DNA of 64,000 nt, from NCBI RefSeq assembly GCF_026151205.1, contig NC_087084.1, forward strand, positions 432,001 through 496,000, read 5' to 3'. Below the pieces are notes generated by a model. The model searched no databases and had not been told where the DNA came from. It was given only the letters and a program-made list of their open reading frames with translations. How positions within the stretch are numbered: position 1 is the stretch's first letter; each line of letters opens with the position of its first letter. Source of the stretch: Bolinopsis microptera (Eukaryota; Ctenophora; Tentaculata; Lobata; Bolinopsidae). Both the position numbers and the translations under genes were made by a program. Positions 12,401 to 20,946 of the stretch are shown piece by piece.

Positions 12401-15400
12401 AGCACAAAGAGAAATGACAGAAAAGTTACACTCACTAATTCCAACATGGTATTACATAATTCACATAACAAAAACAGTCAAGTTGTGTTAGAGGGCAAAT
12501 TGAGTGACTTCTTTGGAAAATGGTTCGTTGATAAATGGTAAGGTGCATGTCACGTGGTTGGTATCTTGTATGTGCGATGATGATGGGTTGTGTCGTGTTG
12601 TAGGTGAGAGAGGGTGAAGTCTTCCTGTTTGGTTTATACGTCATGGGTGTTGGTAACTGTTGTTGAACAACAAGTTGTCTACTATCTTCATGGACTCTTC
12701 TTTATACTCTGGTGGTGATGAGCAATAAGCAGCCGTTTTTTAGAAGTTCTTGATAGTTGATGGTGGCTACTTTTGTTCCCTCATTGTGGTGGCTGTTAGC
12801 GCTAAGTGTGATCTTGGAAATGCTTTTTTCTACTTCTTGTGGTGTAGTGTTCCCTGCTCGTCGATCTTTATCTATTCCTTAATGAACGAGAGAGAATAAG
12901 AATAAAATTTATACAGCAATACAATAAGAATATTTCATTTTGTATAATGTATAATGTATTTAAATGTGTAATGTATTTAAATGTATAATGTATTTAAATG
13001 TATAATGTATTCAAATGTAAAATGTATTTAAATGTGTAATGTATTTAAATGTATAATGTATGTAAATGTATATAGTCCAGTCATTTAAGGACAGCTGCCT
13101 GCAAATCTTCAGATACTCACGAAACTTTGCACAGACCTTCTCAAAGGTATGAATAAACAATTTTCGGTTGGAGACATTTTTTTTACCGTGGGGAAAACCC
13201 AGGAGGGCCACGCCCATGTTGTCCCAATAACGTAACTGACCCCTTGCTTCTGAAGGTCGTAGAGACTTCAAAATAGGCTTAAACGAAGCCGCATATGCAT
13301 GTTTATATAAGAGTTATTGATCAACACATGGCCTAAAATCCTTACTTTTCGAGAAATTCGCCAAAAACCATTTTGGGCGTGGCGCTGAGTCCATTTTACT
13401 TACTTTTGATAGGATTGTGATAGAGTCTTTGGGTAGAGTGCAAAAGAACCGCAATTGGCATATTTATATATGACTTACGAAGAAACATATGCCTTAAAGT
13501 GCTTACTTTTCGAGTTATTAACATAGAACGGGAGGCAAAAATGGCTGATATAACCAATTTTGCTCTATTTTGTGCAAATTTTCTCTGTTTTTCCCCAAAT
13601 AACTCGAAAAGTAAGCATTTTAGGGTGCATGTTGCTTCATAAGTTGTATATAAACATGGCCATTCTGCACAATTTGCACTCATTCAAAAATCTCTAAGGC
13701 CTTCATAGCTTAATGTACCACATACCCATATTTTTGCATGATTTCTGGAACCGAAAATCAGTTTTTCGCCAATAACTGAAAAAGTAAGCACTTTAAGGCA
13801 TATGTTTCTTCGTAAGTCATATATAAATATGCCAATTGCGGTTCTTTTGCACTCTATCCAAAGACTCTATCACAATCCTATCAAAGTTAGTAAAATCGGC
13901 TCAGCGCCACGCCCAAAATGGTTTTTGGCGAATTTCTCGAAAAGTAAGGATTTTAGGCAATGTGTTGATCAATAACTCTTATATAAACATGCATATGCGG
14001 CTTCGTTTAAGCCTATTTTGAAGTCTCTACGACCTTCAGAAGCAAGGGGTCAGTTGCGTTATTGGGTCAATATGGGCGTGGCCCTCCTGGGTTTTCCCCA
14101 CGGTAAAAAAAATGTCTCCAACCGAAAATTGTTTATTCATACCTTTGGGAAGGTCTGTGCAAAGTTTCGTGAGTATCTGAAAATTTGCAGGTTCATGTCC
14201 ATAAATGTCCATAAATGATTGGACTAATAATGTATTTAAATGTATAATGTATTTAAATGTATAATGTTTTTAAATGTATAATGTATTTAAATGTGTAATG
14301 TATTTAAATGTGTAATGTATTTAAATGTGTAATGTATTTAAATGTGTAATGTACTTAAATGTATAATGTATTTAAATGTATAATGTATTTAAATGTGTTA
14401 TGTATTTAAATGTATAATGTATTTAAATGTGTAATGTATTTAAATGTGTAATCATGTATTTAAATGTATAATGTATTTAAATGTATAATGTATTTAAATG
14501 TATAATGTATTTAAATGTGTAATGTATTTAAATGTATAATTTATTTAAATGTATAATGTATTTAAATGTGTAATGTATTTAAATGTACAATTTATTTAAA
14601 TGTGTAATGTATTTAAATGTGTTATGTACTTAAATGTATAATGTATTTAAATGTATAATTATTTAAATGTGTTATGTATTTAAATGTATAATGTATTTAA
14701 ATGTGTAATGTATTTAAATGTGTAATCATGTATTTAAATGTATAATGTATTTAAATGTATAATGTATTTAAATGTATAATGTATTTAAATGTGTAATGTA
14801 TTTAAATGTATAATTTATTTAAATGTATAATGTATTTAAATGTGTAATGTATTTAAATGTGTAATGTATTTAAATGTATAATTTATTTAAATGTGTAATG
14901 TATTTAAATGTGTAATGTATTTAAATGTATAATGTATTTAAATGTATAATGTATTTAAATGTATAATGTATTTAAATGTGTAATGTATTTAAATGTGTAA
15001 TCATGTATTTAAATGTATAATGTATTTAAATGTATAATGTATTTAAATGTATAATGTATTTAAATGTGTAATGTATTTAAATGTATAATGTATTTAAATG
15101 TGTAATGTATTTAAATGTGTAATCATGTATTTAAATGTATAATGTATTTAAATGTATAATGTATTTAAATGTATAATGTATTTAAATGTGTAATGTATTT
15201 AAATGTATAATTTATTTAAATGTTCAATGTATTTAAATGTGTAATGTATTTAAATGTATAATGTATTTAAATGTGTAATGTATTTAAATGTATAATGTAT
15301 TTAAATGTATATAATGTATAATGTATTTAAATGTGTAATGTATTTAAATTTATAATGTATTTAAATGTATAATGTATTTAAATGTATAATGTATTTAAAT

Positions 15401-16236
15401 GTATAATGTATTTAAATGTATAATGTATTTAAATGTGTAATGTATTTAAATGTGTAATGTATTTAAATGTATAATGTATTTAAATGTATAATGTATTTAA
15501 ATGTATAATGTATTTAAATGTATAATGTATTTAAATGTATAATGTATTTAAATGTATAATGTATTTAAATGTATAATGTATTTAAATGTATAATGTATTT
15601 AAATGTATAATGTATTTAAATGTATACTGTATTTAAATGTATAATGTATTTAAATGTATAATGTATTTAAATGTATAATGTATTTAAAAGTGTATAAAGT
15701 ATAACTCCCCCGCAGAGTGTAGCTGGAGGGCAGACACCAGTCTAGCCACGCTGTGCAGTAACGGCACCTGTAAACGTATTGACTACATTTTCTTCAACTC
15801 GACTAAGCTCTCCTGTACAGACTCTTCAGTAGTGATGGGTAAAATACCCGGCCAGACTTTCTCTTACTCTGACCACTTGGGAGTGTCCAGTACATTTGTA
15901 TTGAAACCCCCCTCCACTGCAGTTCGTGTGTGTAAACTATCTAAAAGTACTGCGGAGGGAGCACTGGAGTGTATACACAGAAGCTTAGCCGCTACCCATG
16001 TAGATAGCACACAGAAGGTAGTGTTGTGGTTGTGTTTAACAGTGGTGTGGTGTGTGGTGGTAGTGGCAGCTGTACTGGAGCTGTTACCTGCTGTAGTACT
16101 GGTACTTGTGGGGAGCATCCTCGCTGCAGCTGCTACTGCTGTCTTCTGGTATCTTGTTATCTTCTGTAGGTCTGAGAGTTCTAAATTCTCTGAAGCTTTC
16201 GATGAGATGCAGATACTCACTAGGTTTGCTGAGTAG
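285..16236 (+). CDS. SMPD2: SMPD2-like neutral sphingomyelinase, last four coding exons
   Basis: Four phase-compatible GT-AG exons: 285-399, 616-756, 1986-2044 and 15716-16236 (stop TAG). The product is a membrane enzyme of the endonuclease/exonuclease/phosphatase fold that hydrolyses sphingomyelin to ceramide and phosphocholine. Visible family signatures, in order: GKGVGLC, THIHANY (THLHAEY in relatives), VGDYN (the GDxN catalytic block), KRIDYIFFN, and YSDHLGV (the SDH catalytic histidine). The last exon then encodes two adjacent hydrophobic helices (about VVLWLCLTVVWCVVVVAAV and LLPAVVLVLVGSILAAAA), as in vertebrate SMPD2, and a short tail. Upstream exons with the start lie outside the window. 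The last intron is 13.7 kb and carries an antisense gene and most of the repeats listed up to 15.7 kb. Orthology to SMPD2 rather than another nSMase rests on the paired C-terminal helices. Confidence 0.9.
783..1978. repeat. complex tandem array of GGTTACTAAC / GGTCACTAAC words
   Basis: Higher-order array in the sphingomyelinase intron between exons 616-756 and 1986-2044. The basic word is CTGGTTACTAA or CTGGTCACTAA, organised into longer repeated blocks. Between about 1570 and 1800 a second sub-array repeats four times with a CTACCCAGCTACTAACTGG segment. The array runs to within about 10 bp of the next acceptor. It contains dozens of TACTAAC words, identical to the optimal branch-point sequence. 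Confidence 0.9.
2045..2190. other. intron start, unannotated
   Basis: First part of the 13.7 kb sphingomyelinase intron, after donor GTAGGG. I see no gene or repeat structure before the Penelope remnant. Confidence 0.5.
2196..2219 (-). ncRNA. hammerhead-ribozyme-like core of a Penelope-like element
   Basis: Read on the minus strand: CTGAAGA, then a stem GGCGT/ACGCC closed by a two-base loop, then GAAA. This is the CUGANGA-stem II-GAAA layout of minimal hammerhead motifs reported in Penelope-like elements. It lies downstream of a GIY-YIG remnant in the same orientation. The CUGAUGA position is CUGAAGA, so activity is doubtful. Confidence 0.4.
2441..2754 (-). pseudogene. Penelope-like element GIY-YIG endonuclease remnant
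   Basis: Minus-strand frame of about 105 codons with the typical Penelope C-terminal endonuclease: a CKLC cysteine pair, VYIGETSRTAHDRFSEHRR (the GIY-YIG second half and the catalytic arginine region), then a tail ending in KLKGFL and TAA at 2441. One in-frame stop (TAA at 2705-2707) precedes VYIGET. No reverse transcriptase is visible upstream, so the copy is 5'-truncated. It shares orientation with the hammerhead-like motif at 2196-2219 and lies within the sphingomyelinase intron. Confidence 0.8.
2755..3455. other. intronic stretch without recognised feature
   Basis: Part of the sphingomyelinase intron. Short open frames occur (2775-3107, 3196-3459) but have no recognisable domain or splice context. 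The part before 2960 may be older Penelope sequence. Confidence 0.4.
3456..3705 (-). mobile_element. tRNA-derived SINE
   Basis: Minus-strand head resembling a tRNA gene: A box TGGCTCAGTTGG (3685-3696) and B box GGTTCGATTCC (3644-3654), about 30 bp apart. These are good RNA polymerase III internal promoter boxes. The head is followed by a 180-bp non-tRNA body including GGGTTAAATGAGGAGCTGCC. No cloverleaf acceptor pairing or clean CCA end is evident, so it is a SINE, not a tRNA gene. The 3' boundary is approximate. Confidence 0.75.
3745..4256. mobile_element. MITE with 22-bp terminal inverted repeats
   Basis: About 510 bp bounded by ATACCTTACAAGACATATTT at the left and its reverse complement at the right. 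A direct repeat of about 40 bp (TTTCGCCATATTTTCGGACC... to TTTCGGTCGTCG) occurs near each end at about 3803 and 4180. There is no coding capacity. If the termini are CCTTACAAG/CTTGTAAGG, the target duplication is TA, as for Tc1/mariner-type MITEs. Confidence 0.75.
4257..4800. other. AT-rich intronic spacer
   Basis: I see nothing beyond A/T-rich sequence. It includes the 3' flank of the antisense helicase gene, with several possible polyadenylation signals on the minus strand. Confidence 0.4.
4801..7002 (-). CDS. NERD-nuclease / SF1-helicase fusion protein
   Basis: Intact, intronless frame of about 733 codons; the start chosen is the ATG at 7002, because the nine bases upstream only open with TTG. 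Residues about 60-145 look like a NERD nuclease of the PD-(D/E)XK fold: ESDFVVI, then FVILEVKNKG with the E-V-K catalytic triplet, and an inserted CPKC zinc-like pair. A cysteine cluster (C-x4-C-x4-C) lies near 269-279. Residues about 315-715 form a superfamily 1 helicase: Walker A GPAGAGKT, Walker B FFDDIQ, the arginine-bearing SKNLRNT, and C-terminal YMAMSRAR (motif VI). The likely role is DNA or RNA processing, with nuclease joined to translocase; in bacteria NERD-helicase fusions occur in phage-defence settings. The gene is nested antisense in a sphingomyelinase intron. Lack of introns suggests retroposition, horizontal acquisition or a mobile-element origin. Substrate and function are unknown. 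Confidence 0.85.
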   Translation of the reverse strand: MTKKETQYEKYLRNGNEIFETFCSTGDKHPIMLPRAPQQKYVDLYPEDQPGCSFENDRNQQLNYEAEVIVYRALEKLIGGDFIVLHGFEYTHFQYYLGDLTHVKRTCPKCEKKVVKNREGESDFVVITPNYFVILEVKNKGHIGNQSHPGCNNDQQSQALADTFQISLDQRSKMVQFVKRFCKRLTVLQFTVYPNFQKAFKKEFPLSRDKLSSIMFKEDLEDFSDWWKDNVSDLVLDEPLRPEFRTKHEDVRNLLLAIWCTDKTICDKSKCSLGKCIVKIGEQLCSGRFTFRSNNPDVIPSPKIVRDYLGIDNLTKQQYDLIHSNEKFLWINGPAGAGKTVVLLAKILQLALSSEDNKIVFFCQTCVIDNVMKSPEYLHKPLEKAGVKHVSISGREMIHKPVDDIYRKLGDYLNDNQVVIIMVRDFNTKNKRIEGIDNTTLIRLFQGKGIHVFFDDIQGVFTWHIVKEDINKNFETFKALFELPSSYHVWISCDTLQSPHYIVDEEERFGYDSRLASFLNDKLSSKQLVSLSKNLRNTSDLSKTLSVIREHITEPGHIVSTFRNDLAILQAPGHYIHGPKTIVHVLQKLNKELIYSIFDKEFNELCFDDIIDSNDVGIIYNLWDHDIENLVKTIVDEILFSKDITPSGLMSIYSKEWPVVIALQTLNDCEAEILYGGSTNVSCDSELLYMAMSRARVKCIVIMFPTKSTILKDYHRMSSLLDKLKDSAEVRYY
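7003..7460. promoter_or_regulatory. 5' region of the NERD-helicase gene with duplicated block
   Basis: Two diverged copies of a block of about 95 bp (ACCTTGTCAGC, ATTAAGAATAAT, CTGATGCTAGGAGCTAT) at about 7022-7120 and 7330-7425. They sit directly upstream of the antisense helicase start. It may be 5' UTR or promoter sequence, or a duplicated repeat. No TATA box is assigned. Confidence 0.35.
7463..7554. repeat. 9-bp tandem repeat (TAATATTCC)n
   Basis: About ten copies of TAATATTCC with slight degeneration at both ends. Confidence 0.85.
7555..9240. other. intronic stretch with dispersed duplications, no gene
   Basis: Contains a direct duplication of about 45 bp, GAGTGTCCGATCCAAAACCA with flanks, at about 8299 and 8432. 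Related ACACGAGACGTGG..GCCTGTGAG words lie near 8350, 8395 and 8490. An antisense frame at 7885-8244 has a hydrophobic C-terminus but no recognisable family. A GACTAAAATTGTTGTA word at about 8814 recurs in direct orientation at about 12250, flanking the pyrimidine-tract unit. Confidence 0.4.
9241..12114. mobile_element. TIR-bounded unit carrying a giant pyrimidine tract
   Basis: The left end is a G run, ATCATG, then repeated TTTTTGTCCG and GGCAGCTATATTTTCAAAAC. The right end (11985-12114) is the inverted counterpart ending in CATGATCCCCCCCC. A third, diverged copy of the left end at about 10285-10385 shows that the internal unit (terminal motif, ATTTAGATGCTTCC, pyrimidine tract) is duplicated. 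There is no transposase, so if mobile it is non-autonomous. Exact ends are uncertain because of the G/C runs. Confidence 0.55.
9391..11673. repeat. 2.3 kb (TCC)n-rich polypyrimidine tract
   Basis: The plus strand is almost only C and T, with regular AGTCC interruptions. Near-pure (CTC)n runs at about 9391-9775 and a shorter one near 10590-10660. It is interrupted at 10285-10385 by the TTTTGTCCG motif block. Apparent long Pro/Ser-rich and Glu- or Arg-rich frames in several phases are artefacts of the triplet repeat. Confidence 0.95.
12118..12187. repeat. imperfect hairpin
   Basis: TTTTCAATTTCGCATATAAAG pairs with CTTTATAATATGCGAAATTG about 20 bp downstream, with a smaller internal palindrome around ACTTTATAGTATAAAGT. 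Confidence 0.6.
12188..12940. other. possible degraded coding remnant in intron
   Basis: On the minus strand, segments between about 12880 and 12440 read as interrupted protein-like sequence in shifting frames (for example SPPEYKEESMKIVDNLL). This suggests an old retroelement or pseudogene. I could not assign a family. Confidence 0.25.
12941..15690. repeat. 17-bp AT-rich satellite, split by a fold-back insertion
   Basis: Unit TAATGTATTTAAATGTA or the G variant TAATGTATTTAAATGTG, in two parts: 12941-13074 and 14226-15690. Local higher-order blocks are marked by an extra AATCATG at about 14450, 14725, 15000 and 15120. The array stops about 25 bp before the acceptor of the last sphingomyelinase exon. 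Confidence 0.95.
13075..14225. mobile_element. fold-back element (long inverted repeat)
   Basis: Two arms of about 450 bp (13075-13525 and 13770-14225) are inverted copies at high identity, around a loop of about 245 bp. Ends are AGTCCAGTCATTTA and its inverted, slightly diverged mate TAAATGATTGGACT. The word AACTCGAAAAGTAAGCA and its complement recur about five times in arms and loop. Antisense and sense frames of about 80 codons (13011-13271, 14018-14218) mirror each other and are not genes. It is inserted in the 17-bp satellite, probably at TA. Confidence 0.85.
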
Positions 16237-16301
16237 TTAACAGTTAATTATATGAAGCCCCCCCCCTCCTGTTACCATGGTTACAGCCTCCCCCATCTAC
16301 T

Positions 16302-16351
16302 AATACACCCTGTATATTAGGTGATGCATCACCTAATATACAGGGTGTATT
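16302..16351. repeat. 50-bp perfect palindrome
   Basis: AATACACCCTGTATATTAGG plus TGATG is followed at once by its exact reverse complement, with no spacer. It lies 66 bp after the sphingomyelinase stop codon, so it would form a long hairpin in that 3' UTR. Confidence 0.95.
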
Positions 16352-16394
16352 GTACTTACTACTTTTAAAACAGCAGTACTTTTGTTTTAAGGGG

Positions 16395-16629
16395 GTTCAC
16401 CATGATTTTCTTGTGAAATTTTATTTCGAGATAGGGGACCACTAGCTACAAGTAGAGCACCTAAAATCTGGGTTTTGAGCATGTTAAGACTTAAGATGAT
16501 TTGGCATAATTGGGCATAATTTGGACCAAAAATGGGCGTGGCTCACCCAGAGTCCAGAACCCCTCAAAAGTTGGGTCACATGCCCTAGTTTGTTGGTAAC
16601 TTAAATTTCACAAGAAAATCAGGGTGAAC
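16395..16629. mobile_element. MITE with about 27-bp terminal inverted repeats
   Basis: The left end GTTCACCATGATTTTCTTGT continuing GAAATTT matches the inverted right end ending in GATTTT/AAAATC and GGGTGAAC, with one mismatch. It is 235 bp, non-coding, with TTAA(G)-like sequence on both sides. Confidence 0.8.
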
Positions 16630-16976
16630 TTAAGTAGTTACAACTTATTGTATATTAGTATATGTTACTTTAGTTAAGTTTTCTGAATTTACTAAGTTTT
16701 TGAGATAAATTGTATTTCGGAAGGATTTTGATCTTCAGGGATTTATTGCAGACTGGGTAGTTGATTTATTTAAGAAGATTGGTTTGAGTAAGTAAGTACT
16801 TGTGAGTAAGGTTCCATTACAGATATTTGATATAGTTTACAGTTTCACAGTAACTATTGTTTAGTCAAAATGTATAGCTCAACATTCTTTTCTTCTTTAT
16901 AATACATAACTGAAAAATTCTGATTGTACAGTGATATTATGGTTTATATTGAAATGAAGTTTTGCACTTTTTAAAG
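16630..16976. other. intergenic spacer
   Basis: AT-rich. No gene, repeat or clear polyadenylation signal recognised. Confidence 0.4.
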
Positions 16977-17976
16977 AGTTTGTTATTCTGGTAATCTTGT
17001 TTTGCTCTTATGAGTGGGTCAATCATTTATTTTTAATTGTAGTTGACGAAATGAGAGTCTCCACTCAGTGTGTTAAAACATAATTCTTTGTCGACGTTTC
17101 GGCTACATGCCTTTGTCATAAACAGGAGGTACTGAAAACATAGCTGCAAAGATACAATGTTAAAATAATCTATTAATACTACGAAATATAACAACAAAAA
17201 AATAACATCTTGAAACACAACAACAATCACAAATTTATCCAAAAGAAACATAAAATATAATGGCTAAAAGAATCCACACCGCAACAAACCGTGAACAATT
17301 CCTCATAGTACTACAAACATTTTACCAAGATAGCTCCTTCATAAAACTGATTAATCAAAAATTATCTAGGTTTATAAGTTCAATATTACATTAAATTCCA
17401 AGTATATTTTATCCAATCACCTTCATTTACGGACTCAGACAATTGAGTATTTATTTCTGGGTTTTCACGTTTTATTAGAACCGACTGCCACAATTGACGG
17501 TCCACATAGTCTTTACATCTTTTTCGAACTATAAACCGAAACGGTATGTTTGGCATTGAAATGTCTGCATGCTCCTCTAGGTAGTGCTTCCCCATGGCCG
17601 TAGATTTGTTGCCATCCCTTACTGATTTGTAGTGTTCCCAGGCTCTACTTCTTTTAAACCTACCAGTTTCCCCAATGTAGGACTTATTACATATTTGGCA
17701 TATTAATTGCGGTGTGGATTCTTTTAGCCATTATATTTTATGTTTCTTTTGGATAAATTTGTGATTGTTGTTGTGTTTCAAGATGTTATTTTTTTGTTGT
17801 TATATTTCGTAGTATTAATAGATTATTTTAACATTGTATCTTTGCAGCTATGTTTTCAGTACCTCCTGTTTATGACAAAGGCATGTAGCCGAAACGTCGA
17901 CAAAGAATTATGTTTTAACACACTGAGTGGAGACTCTCATTTCGTCAACTACAATTAAAAATAGTTTGTTATTCTG
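16977..17976 (-). mobile_element. Penelope-like element with inverted terminal arms
   Basis: A GIY-YIG remnant sits between two inverted arms of 257 bp (17028-17284 and 17707-17963) that look identical wherever compared. The 14-bp word AGTTTGTTATTCTG occurs at 16977-16990 and again at 17963-17976, consistent with a target-site duplication. Each arm contains the Penelope-type GCCGAAACGTCGAC block next to an AAGGC..GCC stem, resembling a decayed hammerhead. No reverse transcriptase is present, so the copy is strongly truncated between its arms. Confidence 0.85.
17386..17727 (-). pseudogene. GIY-YIG endonuclease domain of the Penelope-like element
   Basis: Open minus-strand frame of about 113 codons ending in TAA at 17386. 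Motifs: CQIC, then NKSYIGETGRFKRSR (the YIG half and catalytic arginine region), WEHYKSV, and HYLEEH. A homologous domain in the copy at 2441-2754 has a different tail. The frame begins inside the right inverted arm, so its N-terminus is lost. Confidence 0.8.
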
Positions 17977-18281
17977 TAATTACTTAAAATTAACACTGCA
18001 AAATTTCAGAACTTTAGTAAGTTAAGTCTCGCAGTTTAGAGATGTCTGGCTCTACTCTAGTAGCAGGGAGTACTGGCTTACTAGTTGAAATTACTGACTA
18101 CTGTTATAATATAATGAATCTATTGATTGTCAAAATATTTTGCAATAAGTCAGATTATATATTTTAATTAAGTTCTGTCATGTTATACATTACTATTAAT
18201 ATAACTACTGCTATTAAATTTATCAGATAAAATTAGGATCGAACTATTGTTTCCCTAATACTCACGTTATCTAACATATAG
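17977..18281. other. upstream region of the STPR gene
   Basis: AT-rich. No exon recognised before the acceptor at 18280-18281. It may contain promoter, 5' UTR or intron sequence of the next gene. Confidence 0.4.
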
Positions 18282-19892
18282 CTTATGATAGCAAAGTACG
18301 GCACATGTCTATAAAGCCCGATGATTTGGAATGCGACTTTTTAAAATATCCCATTCAGTCTCAAGGTATGTAATATTTCAAATTATTAGTTTACTCTCGA
18401 AACAAGCTAGTCTGAGGTTTCTGTTAAAAATGTTAATTTAATTACTGTTTTAATTAATTACTGTTTAATTACTGTTTTAATTAATGGTTAAAATCACTCA
18501 AGTATTTGGATTAACTTTGCAGGCGAGTTTACATACGAAGAAAATAAAGACTACACAAAGTTTACACAGCACAGTATACACTATGACAACAGTAACCATG
18601 GCAACAGTAACCATGGCAACAGTAACCATGTCGACAAAACCTCTCACCACACAACATATTCCCATTTAACTTGCTCAGACGACAGTGTAACCTCAGATAA
18701 GAGGAGTATTACAGATAGTCCTACAATAGTTTCAGACAATAACAGTTCTGAGATCTCAGATAATTCCAGTTCTACAGTGTTCCGAGCTGAGAATTCAAAA
18801 CAATTATCACAGAGGAAACAGTTAACAGCTGAAGAAAGAAGAGAAAAACACAGAGTAGATCAGCAAGAGCGGCGAATAAACGAGCTGCCCTGGGAGAAAA
18901 CACAGCGGCTCCAGCGCAGCGCAGAGCGTCAGCGCTTAAAGCGCATGAACCTGTCAGAGGTGGAGAAGAAGCACGCAAAGGAGGTAGCAAAGAAGAGAAC
19001 TAAAGAGAGAAGGAGTAGAGAGACTGAGGATGAGAGGGAGATAAGGAGAATAAGAGACAGGATAAGGATGAGAGAGAAAAGAGCACTAATAAAGCAAGTG
19101 AGAGTGTTAGGCGCTGAGGTGGTCGCGCAGACATGCGTGCGGTTACTCAATCCTCCAACTAGCGCGCCGCAGATCAATCAGAATATTGCTCTACCACTGT
19201 TAAACTCAACAACTGGAGTGGTCGATCTATCAAACATAATTCTTAATCCAGACACATTCCCCCCTCACTGTAACGGTATATTAGCTCAGTCTTCAGACAC
19301 GTTCCCCCCTCACTGTAACGGTACTGTACTAGGAGGTAGTAACGGTACTATATTAGCTCAGTCCTCTGTCTATTCAACTGAAGAAGGAGGAGATATGAGT
19401 GATAACGAGGAGACTAAGGAGGAGCTACTAGGAGGAAGTAATATTTCTAACTGTGATTCAGATAGCTCCCACGTCTCAACCACCGCTCTCTTCTCTGTAG
19501 CTAAAGATTACCTCTCATCTGAGCATGAAAAATATTTAAAGCAAAAAGAGAGACAGAGAGTGAGATGTAAGGAGAGGAGAGCTAAAGAGGGGCCTGAAGA
19601 GCGCGCGGTGAGACTGCGCAAGGCTGCACAGCGCCAGAGACAGAAGCGCTTGTCCCTGACAGAGGAGGAGAAGTTGTTGTACAATGAAGTAAACAGAGTG
19701 CGCGCTAAGCAGAGGAGGAGTCAGGAGTCCCCTCAGCAGCAGGAGAGGAGGCGCACTTCAGAACGCGTGCGGAGGAGGGAGCAGCGCGCGCTGTCACGCC
19801 AGTTACAGGACTGTGGGGAGGGACCTCCTACTTTTATTACTAGTCATTCAGAGGGACCAGACTTTACTAACTTTTCATTGGATCTCAGTTAA
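18282..19892 (+). CDS. STPR-repeat DNA-binding protein (FMBP-1/ZNF821-type repeats)
   Basis: Two phase-matched exons: 18282-18365 (donor CAAG|GTATGT) and 18523-19892 (acceptor TTTGCAG, stop TAA). A possible start is the ATG in HMSIKPDD of the first exon; earlier exons are possible. The protein has two basic blocks, each three consecutive 23-residue repeats of the form xxxRR..E...R..RL......R. The first block starts QQERRINELPWEKTQRLQR, the second CKERRAKEGPEERAVRLRK. Each block ends R-E-(K/Q)-RAL. This 23-residue periodicity defines the STPR domain of silkworm FMBP-1, which binds DNA. The linker is Ser/Thr/Asn-rich and carries a repeated DTFPPHCNG motif. Role inferred: nuclear, sequence-specific DNA binding. 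A GTG-initiated frame at 18777 is only the interior of the second exon. Confidence 0.85.
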
Positions 19893-19936
19893 TTTTATCA
19901 TTTTGTATTGCTTCAATCCTACTATATATTAAATAC

Positions 19937-19942
19937 AATAAA
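19937..19942 (+). terminator. polyadenylation signal AATAAA
   Basis: AATAAA 45 bp after the STPR gene stop codon. Confidence 0.6.
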
Positions 19943-20035
19943 TTAAACAAAATACTATAAACTGAACAAATTTCAGAAAATTTTCTAGAGAAATATTTCC
20001 CACTGACTCCTAACTGCAACTTAACGTTATATCAT

Positions 20036-20087
<52 letters not shown>

Positions 20088-20092
20088 ATTAA

Positions 20093-20144
<52 letters not shown>

Positions 20145-20145
20145 C

Positions 20146-20204
<59 letters not shown>

Positions 20205-20241
20205 ATAGTTAATTAGTTAGTAAGTTAGTTAGTTAGTTAGC

Positions 20242-20276
<35 letters not shown>

Positions 20277-20305
20277 CTAGTTAGTTAGTTAGTTAGTTAG
20301 TTAGC

Positions 20306-20349
<44 letters not shown>

Positions 20350-20393
20350 CAATTAGTTAGTTAGTTAGTTAGTTAGCTAGTTAGCTAGTTAGC

Positions 20394-20437
<44 letters not shown>
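20036..20437. repeat. (TTAG)n tetranucleotide repeat
   Basis: About 100 copies of TTAG with occasional TTAA, CTAG and ATAG variants. It is internal, and not the TTAGG or TTAGGG telomere repeat. Confidence 0.95.
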
Positions 20438-20760
20438 GGTGTTTACATGATAATAATGTATCCAGAGAGGTAAAGTATTGTTTGAAAGTATTCAGACAGT
20501 AAAAGAGATAATATTGTATTTTTCGTTTCTAAATTTGATTGTGTTATTTTTACATCCATTTACCTATTTCGTCGGAAAGAATATTAACTTGTGTTTTACT
20601 TGTTTACTTTGATCTTCTCAACGATTCAACTTCATCTTCAGCTAATTGACTCAATTAGGAATTGACTAAGAAAGTAATTATTTTGAATGATTTGGAACAA
20701 GTCAAGAGTGTTTTAAACTCACATACTTAAAAACATATTATGTAACAATACATATTATAA
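20438..20760. other. spacer upstream of ORMDL
   Basis: No gene recognised. It is likely ORMDL promoter or 5' UTR territory, ending at a MITE. Confidence 0.4.
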
Positions 20761-20927
20761 GGGGTCGTTCACATACTATGTAATCAATTTTTGGACAATG
20801 TCCCTCTCCCCTCCGTTATCACTTTTACACATAGCTATTGTGTCATAATTACACTAGCGTAATCATTTGGAAACCCCCGACCCCCCCCCCTCCCCCTCGG
20901 CTGATTACGTAATATGTGAACGCATCC
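20761..20927. mobile_element. MITE in the ORMDL 5' region
   Basis: Imperfect terminal inverted repeats GGGGTCGTTCACATACTATG and its mate ACGTAATATGTGAACGCATCC; the interior has TTTGGAAACCCCC and C runs. It is 167 bp and ends 19 bp before the ORMDL ATG. Family members occur at 42622 (left part, inverted orientation) and 45600-45656. Confidence 0.75.
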
Positions 20928-20946
20928 TGACTAATATCTGAATAGG

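Noticed and set aside
13011-14218. Mirror-image frames of 86 and 66 codons with the same protein text
   Set aside because: They lie on the two arms of a fold-back element.
15864-16220. Antisense 118-codon frame over the last sphingomyelinase exon
   Set aside because: Shadow of a strongly supported coding exon.
20036-20437. (TTAG)n as possible interstitial telomere
   Set aside because: The unit is a plain tetranucleotide, not TTAGGG or TTAGG.
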